Under the pieces are notes generated by a model that saw only the letters and a list, made by a program, of their open reading frames with translations, did not search any database and was not told the DNA's origin. Positions 27,193 to 36,500 of a stretch of 64,000 bases of DNA are shown here, one piece after another. This stretch comes from Kitasatospora sp. NBC_00240. Its GTDB lineage: Bacteria > Actinomycetota > Actinomycetes > Streptomycetales > Streptomycetaceae. The position numbers were made by a program, and so were the translations under genes. The stretch's first letter is position 1. Every line of letters starts with the position of its first letter. The DNA is taken from assembly GCF_026342405.1 (NCBI RefSeq), contig NZ_JAPEMU010000001.1, positions 4,588,001 through 4,652,000 of the forward strand, read 5' to 3'.

Positions 27193-27649
27193 CGTACCCG
27201 GGGACGCGGGTCTCCCCGTACGACTCCGACCCGCGCCCGGCTCGCCCACCGCAGCCACCGCACCCGCCGCACCCGCCCACCGCACCCGCCCACCGCACCC
27301 GCGCGGCACTGCCCGCGGTGACCCGGCTGACGCCTCGTCGGTTCCGCGCGCGACGGTGAGCCCGGCGGCCCTGGCGCCTCTGCTTCCTCATGGGTTCACA
27401 TCGCCAATCCCATGACGATGAACGAAACTTGCGTTGTTAGTGTCAGATTTTTGCTCTTTCATATGGACTTCATGCGACGCCGCCCATAGTCTCTCCTCGC
27501 TCGGCGGAAACCACCGCGCCACGCGCTCGAAGCATCTGCGCAACACCGAAGGAGCGCAGCGCCGCAGAGTCCCTACCGGTGCCGACTGCCCAGCCGCCTG
27601 GTCCCCACCCCTGGCCCGCCCCCACGACCAGCAAGGATGTGCAACCGTC

Positions 27650-30541
27650 ATGCAGTCACCACCCGTTCGCCGGCTACGGAGCAGCGTCGCCGCGCTGACC
27701 GCCGTCGCCCTCGGCAGCGCCGGCCTGTTCACGGCAGCCGTCGTCGGCTCCGCCACCCCCGCCAGCGCCGCCGGAGTCCCGACGCTCTCCCCGCTGAACG
27801 TCTCCGGGCGTGGCGCCACCGTTCCGTTCAAGGAGCAGGAGGCCGAGTACGCGGCCACCAACGGCTCGGTGATCGGCCCCGACCGGCTCTACGGCCACCT
27901 GCCCTCGGAGGCCTCCGGCCGGCAGGCCGTCACCCTCAACTCGGTCGGCCAGTACGTGGAGTTCACCCTCTCCGCGCCGGCCAACTCGATCGACTTCCGG
28001 TACAGCCTGCCGGACACCGGGGACGGCAAGGGCCGGGACGCCTCGATGGACCTGCTGGTCAACGGCAGCAAGCTGAAGAGCGTCGACGTCACCTCGAAGT
28101 ACAGCTGGTACTACGGCGGTTACCCGTTCAACAACAACCCGGGCGACACCAACCCGCACCACTTCTACGACGAGACCCGCACCATGTTCGGGTCCACCTA
28201 CCCGACCGGGACCAAGATCCGCCTGCAGGTCTCCTCGACCGCGCAGTCCCCCAGCTTCACCATCGACCTGGCCGACTTCGAGCAGGTCGGCGCCCCCGTC
28301 GCCAAGCCGGCCGGGGCCCTCGACGTGGTCACCGACTTCGGCGCCGACCCCACCGGCGCGACCGACTCGACCGCCAAGTTCCAGGCCGCGGTCAACGCCG
28401 GCCAGGCACAGGGCAAGACCGTCTTCATCCCGCAGGGCACCTTCACCCTCTACGACCACGTCGTGGTCGACGGGGTCACCCTGGCCGGAGCCGGCCCCTG
28501 GTACAGCGTGCTCGGCGGACGCGACCCGAACAACCGCCAGAAGGCGGCCGGGATCTACGGCAAGTACGTCGGCCAGGGCGGCCCGAGCCAGAACGTCAAC
28601 CTGAAGGACTTCGCCATCATCGGCGACATCCGCGAGCGGGTCGACGAGGACCAGGTCAACGCCGTCGGCGGCGCCATGTCCAACTCCACGCTGGACAACC
28701 TGTGGCTCCAGCACACCAAGGTCGGCGCCTGGATGGACGGTCCGATGGACCGCTTCACCATCAAGAACAGCCGCATCCTGGACCAGACGGCCGACGGCGT
28801 GAACTTCCACACCGGCGTGACCAACTCGACCGTCACCAACACCTTCGTCCGCAACACCGGCGACGACGGCCTGGCCTCCTGGCCCGAGCGGGTGCCGAAC
28901 GTCAACGACAGCTTCACCCACAACACCGTGGTGCTGCCGATCCTGGCGAACAACATCGTCACGTACGGCGGCAAGGACTTCACCATCTCCGACAACGTCA
29001 TGTCGGACACCATCAGCAACGGCGGCGGCCTACACATCGCCAACCGCTACCCCGGGGTCAACTCCGGCAGCGGCACCGCCGTCGCGGGCACCATCACCGC
29101 CGCCCGCAACACCCTGATCCGCACCGGCAACAGTGACTTCAACTGGCAGTTCGGCGTCGGCGCCATCTGGTTCGACGGCCTGAACGAGCCGATCGCCGGT
29201 GCCACCATCAACATCACCGACACCGACATCCTGGACAGCTCCTACGAGGCCGTCCAGACCATCGACGGCGCCTCCAGCGGCATCAACTTCACCAACGTGA
29301 ACATCGACGGCGCCGGCACCTACGCCATCCAGGCCCAGGCCAACGCCAACATGAAGTTCACCAACGTGAAGGCGAAGAACATCGCCCAGGCGGCCACCCC
29401 GATCCACAACTGCGTCGGCAGCGGCTTCGTGATCGTCGACGGCGGCGGCAACTCCGGCTGGAACAACGGCACCACCTGCAGCGGCAACTGGCCCACCCCG
29501 CAGTGGACCTACGGCGGCCAGCCGTCCACCGGCGGCGGCACCTCCTCCCCGAGCCCGTCCCCGTCGCCCACCACCCCGACCACCCCGCCGGCCAGCCCCT
29601 CCCCGTCACCGACCACCCCGACCACCCCGCCGGCGTGCAACCCGGGCACCGGCAACCTCGCCCAGGGCAAGGCGGCCACCGCCACCAGCACCAACCAGAC
29701 GTACACCGCCGCCAACGCGGTGGACGGCAACGCCGCCAGCTACTGGGAGAGCGCCAACAGCGCGTTCCCGCAGTCGCTGACCGTCGACCTGTGCGCCGTA
29801 ACCGCGGTCGGCAGCGTCACCGCCAAGCTCCCGTCCGGCTGGGAGAAGCGCACCGAGGCGGTCACGGTCCAGGGTTCCACCGACGGCGTCTCGTTCAGCA
29901 CCCTGGCCCCCTCGACGGGCCTCACCCTCGACCCGGCCACCGGCAACACCGCGACCGTCGGCTTCGCCCAGACCAACACCCGCTACGTCCGGGTGACCGT
30001 CACCGGGAACACCGGCTGGCCCGCGGCCCAGCTGTCCGAGCTGGAGATCCGGGCCACCGGCCCGACCACTCCCCCCACCACCACTCCCCCCACCACGACC
30101 CCGCCGACCACGCCGCCGGCCAACACCAACCTGCTGGCGGGCAAGTCCCTGACCGCCACCAGCACCGTGGACGTCTACGGCGCCGGCAAGGCGAACGACG
30201 GTGACGCCAACAGCTACTGGGAGAGCGCCGCGAACGCCTTCCCGCAGTCGCTGACGGCCGACCTCGGCGCCTCCACCGCCGTGGGCCGCCTGGTCCTGAA
30301 GCTGCCCCCGGCCACCGCCTGGGCCACCCGCACCGAGACCCTGAGCGTGCTCGCCAGCACCGACGGCACCAACTGGACCACGGTGAAGGCCTCGGCCGGC
30401 TACACCTTCGACCCGGCCACCGGCAACACGGTCACCGTCAACGTGCCCGGCACCACCGCCCGCTACCTGCGGCTGTCCTTCACCGGCAACACCGGCTGGC
30501 CCGCCGCCCAGGTCTCGGAGTTCCAGGCCTACACCTCCTGA
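27650..30541 (+). CDS. Secreted GH87-like alpha-1,3-glucanase (mycodextranase-like) with two discoidin domains
   Basis: This 963-residue protein starts at ATG 27650. Order: Sec signal (to about 40, PASAAG), a beta-sandwich CBM6/35-like module (about 50-205), a right-handed beta-helix catalytic domain (about 220-610), a Pro/Ser/Thr linker, then two F5/8-type C (CBM32-like) modules separated by a PTTT linker. D382, D405 and D406 (ADGVN...GDDG) have the 23/1 spacing I recall for the three catalytic Asp of Paenibacillus GH87 enzymes. GH87 hydrolyses alpha-1,3-glucan or nigeran. A terminator follows. The nearby sugar ABC locus supports a polysaccharide role. Confidence 0.75.
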   Translation: MQSPPVRRLRSSVAALTAVALGSAGLFTAAVVGSATPASAAGVPTLSPLNVSGRGATVPFKEQEAEYAATNGSVIGPDRLYGHLPSEASGRQAVTLNSVGQYVEFTLSAPANSIDFRYSLPDTGDGKGRDASMDLLVNGSKLKSVDVTSKYSWYYGGYPFNNNPGDTNPHHFYDETRTMFGSTYPTGTKIRLQVSSTAQSPSFTIDLADFEQVGAPVAKPAGALDVVTDFGADPTGATDSTAKFQAAVNAGQAQGKTVFIPQGTFTLYDHVVVDGVTLAGAGPWYSVLGGRDPNNRQKAAGIYGKYVGQGGPSQNVNLKDFAIIGDIRERVDEDQVNAVGGAMSNSTLDNLWLQHTKVGAWMDGPMDRFTIKNSRILDQTADGVNFHTGVTNSTVTNTFVRNTGDDGLASWPERVPNVNDSFTHNTVVLPILANNIVTYGGKDFTISDNVMSDTISNGGGLHIANRYPGVNSGSGTAVAGTITAARNTLIRTGNSDFNWQFGVGAIWFDGLNEPIAGATINITDTDILDSSYEAVQTIDGASSGINFTNVNIDGAGTYAIQAQANANMKFTNVKAKNIAQAATPIHNCVGSGFVIVDGGGNSGWNNGTTCSGNWPTPQWTYGGQPSTGGGTSSPSPSPSPTTPTTPPASPSPSPTTPTTPPACNPGTGNLAQGKAATATSTNQTYTAANAVDGNAASYWESANSAFPQSLTVDLCAVTAVGSVTAKLPSGWEKRTEAVTVQGSTDGVSFSTLAPSTGLTLDPATGNTATVGFAQTNTRYVRVTVTGNTGWPAAQLSELEIRATGPTTPPTTTPPTTTPPTTPPANTNLLAGKSLTATSTVDVYGAGKANDGDANSYWESAANAFPQSLTADLGASTAVGRLVLKLPPATAWATRTETLSVLASTDGTNWTTVKASAGYTFDPATGNTVTVNVPGTTARYLRLSFTGNTGWPAAQVSEFQAYTS

Positions 30542-30786
30542 CCCGGACCACCCTCCGGACCTCCGGGGCCCGCCCAGCGGCGCCCCGGAGCCCCCACCGA
30601 GGCCCCTCCGACCCGCCCCTCGCGGGCCGGAGGGGCCTTGGCCCGTCCCGGGGCAGCCGGCCGCTCCGGGCAGCCCCGATGCCCGTCGACCGCGTCCGCG
30701 TAGGCACCGATCACCCGGACGAACCGCCCGAGAACGTAGTCACCGCACCCGACGCAGTACCCCGCCGTCCGCTCACCCCCGCTCAC
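30529..30786 (-). CDS. Small CxxC protein, third gene of a coupled operon
   Basis: This 85-residue hypothetical starts at GTG 30786 inside the stop of the gene before it. Residues 1-43 (YCVGCGDYVLGRFVRVIGAYADA...HRGC) resemble small Streptomyces proteins with a CxxC knuckle and 'RFVRVI' strand. The Pro/Gly/Arg-rich remainder reads through the GH87 terminator hairpin and overlaps the GH87 3' end by 13 bp. The C-terminal half may therefore be non-functional extension after loss of an original stop. Confidence 0.5.
   Translation of the reverse strand: MSGGERTAGYCVGCGDYVLGRFVRVIGAYADAVDGHRGCPERPAAPGRAKAPPAREGRVGGASVGAPGRRWAGPGGPEGGPGQEV
30600..30638. terminator. Terminator after the first GH87 gene
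   Basis: An 11-bp stem (AGGCCCCTCCG/CGGAGGGGCCT) has an inner CCCG/CGGG pairing. It lies 60 bp past the GH87 stop, and inside the minus-strand small ORF. Confidence 0.7.
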
Positions 30787-31070
30787 CGGCCCCTCCCCGC
30801 ACGCACGGCGGGCACCACCCGCACCGAGTGCAACCGCCCCCGCATGGCGAAGGTCAGGTGCAGCTCCCCGTCGCACTCCATCGCCTCGGTGACCCGCTCG
30901 ATCACCCCGGGCCCCAGGAACCGCCGGTACGCCTCGTACTGGAAACTCCCCAGCGGCAGCGCCCGAAGTTCCTCCCGGAGCCGCTCCACCACCCCCGGCA
31001 ACGCCGCGGTGAGGGGCTCCATCACGTCCTCGATCTCCGCCGTCACCAGCATGCTCGACGCTTCGCTCAC
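30783..31070 (-). CDS. Small hypothetical protein, second gene of a coupled operon
   Basis: This 95-residue protein starts at GTG 31070 (VSEASSMLVTAEIEDV). It is mostly helical, acidic at the N-terminus, with a strand pair near the end (DGELHLTFAMRGRLHSVRVVPA). I do not recognise a family. Both ends overlap neighbours by 4 bp (GTGA), so three small proteins are made in a coupled series, divergent from the XRE-TPR regulator. Confidence 0.6.
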   Translation of the reverse strand: MSEASSMLVTAEIEDVMEPLTAALPGVVERLREELRALPLGSFQYEAYRRFLGPGVIERVTEAMECDGELHLTFAMRGRLHSVRVVPAVRAGRGR

Positions 31071-31282
31071 CGGCCCGCCGCCTCGGCGGCCGGTGCGTGA
31101 CCGGGGCAGGCGACGACGGCCCAGCCGAGCGGCGCCGAACCGGGAGCCGTCGGGGTGTGGACGTGACCGGCGGGGACGAGCGGGGGCTCGGACGAGCCGC
31201 ACCGGATGCAGGCCTTCGCATGTCGCTGCGCGTCGGTGGGTGGAGCCGTTGCCGGCAGTGCAGATGGGTCGGACACAATCAC
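31067..31282 (-). CDS. Small CxxCG protein, first gene of a coupled operon
   Basis: This 71-residue protein has CIRCG (25-29), GHVHT and GWAVVACPGH, a pattern that could bind zinc through two Cys plus His/Cys. Similar small proteins lie beside XRE-TPR regulators in Streptomyces. ATG 31282 faces the regulator's promoter. Role unknown. Confidence 0.6.
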   Translation of the reverse strand: MIVSDPSALPATAPPTDAQRHAKACIRCGSSEPPLVPAGHVHTPTAPGSAPLGWAVVACPGHAPAAEAAGR

Positions 31283-31479
31283 CCCTACGTTCAGTACTCA
31301 GAGGCCACCGGAAAGTGATGACTGCTACATCGTCGACCCGGGCAGGATCTCCCTGAAGGCCGCAATGAGGACTTTCATGGGACCTCTTGAGGACTTCTAG
31401 GGCAATTACCTCGGACGGGCGTCCTGTATATGGCCCATCGGACTGTATGGTTGACTTTCCGTCAGCTCTGGAGGCCGCC

Positions 31480-32754
31480 GTGACCCGATCCTCAGGAAAC
31501 ACCGCGCTCAAGGCGGCCAGGCAGAGCGCCGGCCTCTCCTCCCAGCAGGCCTTCGCGACGGCGCTCAATGCGGCGGCTCTGCAGCTCGGCATGGGATCGG
31601 TACTGGTCAGCACTCGCCAGATCCGACGGTGGGAGTCCGATTCCCCGCCCTGGCCGCAGGACGACTACCAGCGCCTCCTCACGCAGGTCCTCCACCTGCC
31701 GGTCGAGGACCTGGGATTCCGTGCCCCCTGGGACAAGGGACCCGAAACCCGGCCGGTATCCGCATCTCCACGGAGAGCGGCGCTCCCGACTGCACTACGA
31801 TCCGCCCTTCCGCGCCCAGCACATTCGACAGCACTCCAACCGGCGACGATCGGGGCCGACTTCGCCCTGGTGACCGAGGCACACCGCCGTCTGTACTGGA
31901 GCGTCGCACCTGCCACCCTGCACCTGGCCGTGGCGGAGCACGCCAATCTCGGCACCACACTTCTCGGGGAGACCTCCGGCGTCACCCGCCGCATCCTCGC
32001 GACAGCTCTCACCGAGTCACTCCTGCTGGCCGGGCGCATCCAGTTCTTCGACCTGCGGCAGCCCGAGCAGGCCGACGTCACCCTGGTTCGCGCGCTCCAG
32101 GCCGCCGGTGAAGCGAATGACACGCTTCTTGGGGCTGCCGTCCTGGGCCACTCGGCATTCATTCCTGGTTGGACCGGCCGACGCGACGAGGCATCCGAGC
32201 GCATGCAGGCGGCGCGCGCCTATGCCCGGCGCGGCCCCGCCTCTGCCGAACTACTGGCCTGGCTGGACGCGGTCGAGGCCGAATGCCTCACCCGGTGCGG
32301 GGACCATCGCGGCGCACTCTCGATGCTTCGCCAAGCCGAGGAGACGCTCAAGGCGGGAAACACAAACAAGTCACCGGACTGGTTGACGTGGTTCTCGCCC
32401 GTCCGGCTCGCCGCCTTCAAGGGGAACACCGAACTCAGCGCCGGGCAACTTCCCCAGGCCCGAACTACTCTGGAGAATGTGCTCGTATCCCTGGACCACG
32501 CCGAGGGGAAGCAACGCATCGTCGTTCTCGGGGATCTGGCAGCGCTCGAAGCCGCCTGCGACCAACCTGATGCCGCATGCGCTCGGCTTGAGCAGGCTCT
32601 CGACCAGCTCTCGATCACCTGGTACGCAACCGGCATGGACAGAGTGCGGGAGGCGCGCCGAGCCCTGGCCCGCTGGCAGGACTCGACGGCGGTCCGTCAG
32701 ATTGACGACCGGCTCTACAGCTGGTCGACGACTCTCAATTCACTTCAGCGTTGA
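31480..32754 (+). CDS. XRE-family regulator with TPR-like helical domain
   Basis: This 424-residue protein has an N-terminal HTH-like region (about 5-65, QSAGLSSQQAFATAL...RQIRRWE) and a long all-helical TPR-type domain (about 125-420). GTG 31480 is five bases after GGAGG; ATG 31447 has no such site. Codons are slightly less GC-biased than the neighbours. It faces a three-gene operon of tiny proteins, a layout like Streptomyces WhiJ/AbaA-type modules (comparison from memory). It overlaps the convergent HAD gene by 20 bp. Confidence 0.75.
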   Translation: MTRSSGNTALKAARQSAGLSSQQAFATALNAAALQLGMGSVLVSTRQIRRWESDSPPWPQDDYQRLLTQVLHLPVEDLGFRAPWDKGPETRPVSASPRRAALPTALRSALPRPAHSTALQPATIGADFALVTEAHRRLYWSVAPATLHLAVAEHANLGTTLLGETSGVTRRILATALTESLLLAGRIQFFDLRQPEQADVTLVRALQAAGEANDTLLGAAVLGHSAFIPGWTGRRDEASERMQAARAYARRGPASAELLAWLDAVEAECLTRCGDHRGALSMLRQAEETLKAGNTNKSPDWLTWFSPVRLAAFKGNTELSAGQLPQARTTLENVLVSLDHAEGKQRIVVLGDLAALEAACDQPDAACARLEQALDQLSITWYATGMDRVREARRALARWQDSTAVRQIDDRLYSWSTTLNSLQR

Positions 32755-33397
32755 ACTTCCCCACCAGGTCCCCCAGCTCCAGCAGGGAATCGACCCGGAA
32801 CGTCGCGAGCTCATCGGCGGCGGGGTCGTGCTGCTGGATCCATCCCCATGGACCACGCCTGATCAAGGCGGTGAGCATGCCCGCCGCGGCAGCCGGACGG
32901 ATGTCGTTGTCGAGACGGTCCCCGACGTAGAGGATCTCCCCCGGTAGAACCGGGGTGACCTCAGCCACTCGATCGAAGAAGGCCACGTCGGGCTTTCTCG
33001 CGCCCCAGTCGTCGGAGGTACCGATCAGGTCGACGTCACCTGTGAACAGTTCGCGTAGCAGTCCGCCGGCCCGAACGGTCTGGTTCCCGGCGATGGCGAG
33101 CCACAGACCGTCTGCGCGAAGCCGGGAAAGGGCCGGACGTACGTCCGGGTAGAGGTCCTCCTCGCCGAACCACTCCGGCTTTCCGGCCAGCGCCCGCTTC
33201 TCCCGCTCCTGGTACAGGTCGAAGCCGGGGCGAAACACCTGGAACGTCTCGCGGTAGTCCCGGCCCTGGCTGATCACGGCGCCGAACTGGGCAACGAACG
33301 TGTGCCGGGGCACGCCGAGCCAGTCGGCCCACGTCCCGTACTCCCGAGTCTCGTCCACCAGACACTCGCCCACGTCGAACACCACCGCACGAATCAT
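32735..33397 (-). CDS. HAD-superfamily hydrolase
   Basis: This 220-residue HAD-IA-like protein has motif I VVFDVGECLVDE (the nucleophile Asp8 is present; the second Asp of DxD is Gly, as in the FDVGETL subfamily), motif II AGNQT, motif III Lys in GARKPD, and motif IV YVGDRLDND. It probably is a small-molecule phosphatase, but loss of the second Asp makes catalysis uncertain. It is convergent with the XRE-TPR gene. Confidence 0.82.
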   Translation of the reverse strand: MIRAVVFDVGECLVDETREYGTWADWLGVPRHTFVAQFGAVISQGRDYRETFQVFRPGFDLYQEREKRALAGKPEWFGEEDLYPDVRPALSRLRADGLWLAIAGNQTVRAGGLLRELFTGDVDLIGTSDDWGARKPDVAFFDRVAEVTPVLPGEILYVGDRLDNDIRPAAAAGMLTALIRRGPWGWIQQHDPAADELATFRVDSLLELGDLVGKFNAEVN

Positions 33398-33520
33398 GTG
33401 TCCAGCCTATCGACCGCGTTACGCAGTGGTCCGAAGCCGGCGGGGCGAGCGGACACCCTGAGGGTTCGTGCAGGCTAAGGCTGACAACCACCCGGCGCCG
33501 CAGCACAGCCGTCGACACGG

Positions 33521-33558
33521 CGGTGCCGCCGGGAGGCTGAGGCCTCCCGGCGGCACCG
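33521..33558 (-). terminator. Strong terminator after the second GH87 gene
   Basis: A perfect 17-bp stem with a 4-base loop (left arm 33521-33537, right arm 33542-33558), just past the GH87 stop at 33583. Confidence 0.85.
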
Positions 33559-33582
33559 GGTCTGCTGACTACCTTGCGAACA

Positions 33583-36500
33583 CTACGGGTTGACGGTGAG
33601 GGTGAACGTCGAGGTGGTGTTCTTGATGTTCTGGAAGTTGTTGCTCATCCGGAGGTTGTTGAAGGTCACCGAGCCGACCGCCGGGCCCTGGCCGGACTCG
33701 GCCGCCTCGTTGGCCCAGACCCCGATGCCGGACTTGGCGTCGAAGGCGTCGCCGCTCTTCTGGGCTCCGGTGATCGAGATGTTGGTGAAGACGGTGTCGG
33801 TGATCGGGTTCTGCGGCTGGCCGCCGGAGTAGTTCGTCTGGAACATGATGCCGTGGTACGTCGGGTCGACGATGTCGACGTCACTCACCCGGATGCCCTG
33901 GAACACCTTGGAGGCCGAGAAGACCCAGATGCCGCCGAAGGTCTGCGACCCCCAGAAGTGGCCGCCGGCCCGGACGATGGAGATGTTCTGCAGGTTGGTC
34001 GGGATGGTGCCGAAGCCGTTCATGGCGTACCCGAAGTCCAGCGAGCTGATGGTGATGCCCGAGTAGACCAGGGTGTCGGCGATGTAGATGTTGCGGAAGG
34101 TGTTGTCGTACCCGCCGTAGACCGCGACACCGGCCGCGCGCCAGGTCAGGATGGTGCTGAGGTTCTCGAAGATGTTGTTCTTCTCGTCCGCGCCGCCGGC
34201 GTCGATGGCGGAGAACAGCGCGAAGCTGTCGTCACCGGTCGAGCGGGCCTCGTTGTTGCTGACGAGGTTGTCGGTGCTGCCGTTGGTCATGTTGATGCCG
34301 TCGGCGAAGGTGTCCCGGATCCGCGAGTTCTTGATCACCATGGAGTCGGTGTTGGCACCCCAGTACATGCAGATCATGTGCTCGGTCCAGATGTTGTCGA
34401 TCGTGATGCCCGAGACGTTGGCGAAGTCGAACACCTTGCCGGGGCCGTCGATCCGGGAGGTGTAGTTCCCGAAGTAGCCGAACCCGGAGAAGGTGGAGCC
34501 GTTGGCCGTCGACTGGGCGCGGAAGCCCACGTCCGTGTTGGACTGGTCGGTCGGCGCGTAGAACCGGGTGAACCAGGGGCCCGCCCCGACGACCTTCACG
34601 GCCTTGCCGTAGACCTGGAACTTGTTCGCGGTCTGGTAGTCACCGGCCGGCAGGTAGACGCCCACCAGGTTGCCGGTGGTGTCCATCCGGACCTTGTCCA
34701 GGGCGGCCTGCACGTCGCCCTGCGCGAAGCCGGTCGGCACCACGTACTTGGCCGGGTCCGGGTTGGGGATCGCGGTGGCCTGCTCCAGGCTCACGAAGTC
34801 GATCGCGTAGTTGGTGGTGTTGGCGGCGTCCTTCTGCAGCTTGATCTTGCTGCCGGCCGGGACGGTCGTCCCGAGCAGGATGTTCGCCTCGTCGTAGATG
34901 TGGCGCGGGCCGCCCGCACCCGGCGAGTTGCCGGGGCCGGTCTCGTTGCCGTACAGCCACGCGTACTTGGAGGTCAGGTCGATGGCCTTGAGGAAGCTGC
35001 CGTTGACGTAGACGTTCAGCGTGGAGTTGATGCCGTCGCCGCCGGCCGCGTCCGGGATGGAGAACCGGGTGACCAGCGTGTTGGTGCTGGCCTTGGTGGT
35101 GAACTCCACCGAGCTGCCGGTGGAGTTGAGGGTGACGGCCTTGCGGCCGGACGCCTCGCCGGCCAGGTCGCCGACCGTACGGTTCGGGCCGACCACGGCC
35201 GCGCCGCCGCCGAGGACGCCGTCCTCCGCCTCGTAGGTGTCGTACGGCATGTTGGCGCCGCGGCCGACGTACAGGGGCTGGCTGCTGGTGTTGTTGGCCT
35301 GCTTGACCGGCAGCTCGTTGGCGTCGTTGGCGATCACCGTCTTCACGGTGTACTTGCCGTTGCCGGCGGTCCAGCTGCCCAGGTTCACCGGGGTGCTGGT
35401 GGCGCCGGGGGCGATGGCACCGGTGTAGGAGCCGGTCAGGGTCTTCACCACGCTGCCGGTGGTGGCGTCCGCGACGGTCAGGGTGACGCTGTGCGCGCCG
35501 CCCGCCGAGGCGACCGTGCCCTGGTTCTTGATCGCCGCCGTGAAGGTGACGTTGTTGCCGGCCGCCGGGTTGCCCGGGGTCCAGCTGACCGGCGCGGCGA
35601 CCAGGTCCGAGCTGGCGACCTGGGCGACCACCAGCGCGGCCGGGTTGGTGTAGGTGTTATTGGTCTCGTCCTGCTCGATGACGGCGTTGGCCTCGTCTAC
35701 CTTGGCGATCACCTGGTAGCTGCCGGCGTTCTGCAGGCCGGCGGAGACCGAGACGGTGCTGGACGCGCCCGCGGCCAGCGCGCCGACCTGGGCGGTGCCG
35801 ACCTTGGTGGCGCCGAGGTACAGGTTGACGCTGGTCGCGCCGGAGGCCGCGGTGCCGTTGTTCTTCACGGTGGCGGACAGCGTGACCGGGTCGGTCTCGA
35901 CCGGCAAGGCGGGCGAGGCCGAGGTGGCGGTGACCAGGAGGTCCGGGTTCGGCGCCGGGGTGCCGATCACCTGGAACTCGGCGACCTGACCGGCCGAGGA
36001 GCCCGAGTTGGCAGTGATCTTCAGCTGGACGTCGGCCACCGTGGCGGACACCGGGATGGTCACCGTGTTGCCCGAGGCCGGGTCGAAGGTGTACGACTTC
36101 GCCGCCGAGATGCTGGTGAAGCCGCTCGCGCTCTGCTCGCGGCCGAGCACCTCGATGGTCTGGGTCCGGGTGGCCCAGGCGGCCGCCGGGTTGAGCTTGA
36201 CCACGACCGAGTTCACGACCGCGTTCGAACCCAGCTGGGTGGTCAGGGTGTTGGGGTAGCTGCCGCCCGAACCCTCCCAGTAGGTCGCGGTGTCGTTGTC
36301 GTTGGCGTTCGCCGCGACGAAGGTGAAGACGCTGGAGTTGGCCGAGATCGGCTTACCGCCGGCCAGGTTGGTGCCGCCGCCACCGCCGTTGCCGGTCCGC
36401 ACCACGGTGTTGCTGCTGGCGGACTGGTTGCCGGCCGCGTCCTTCGCCTTCACGAAGTACGAGACGGTCGCGGTGTCGGGCTGGCTGTCCGTGTACGTCA

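Larger units (their letters stand above)
27044..27649. other. Intergenic region before the first GH87 gene
   Basis: This region holds the 15-bp tandem repeats (27089-27133), a strong terminator (27157-27192), and Ala/Pro-like CCGCACCCGCC low complexity (27240-27305). An AT-richer stretch (27390-27480) probably carries the GH87 promoter and any regulatory site. No gene is supported. Confidence 0.5.
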
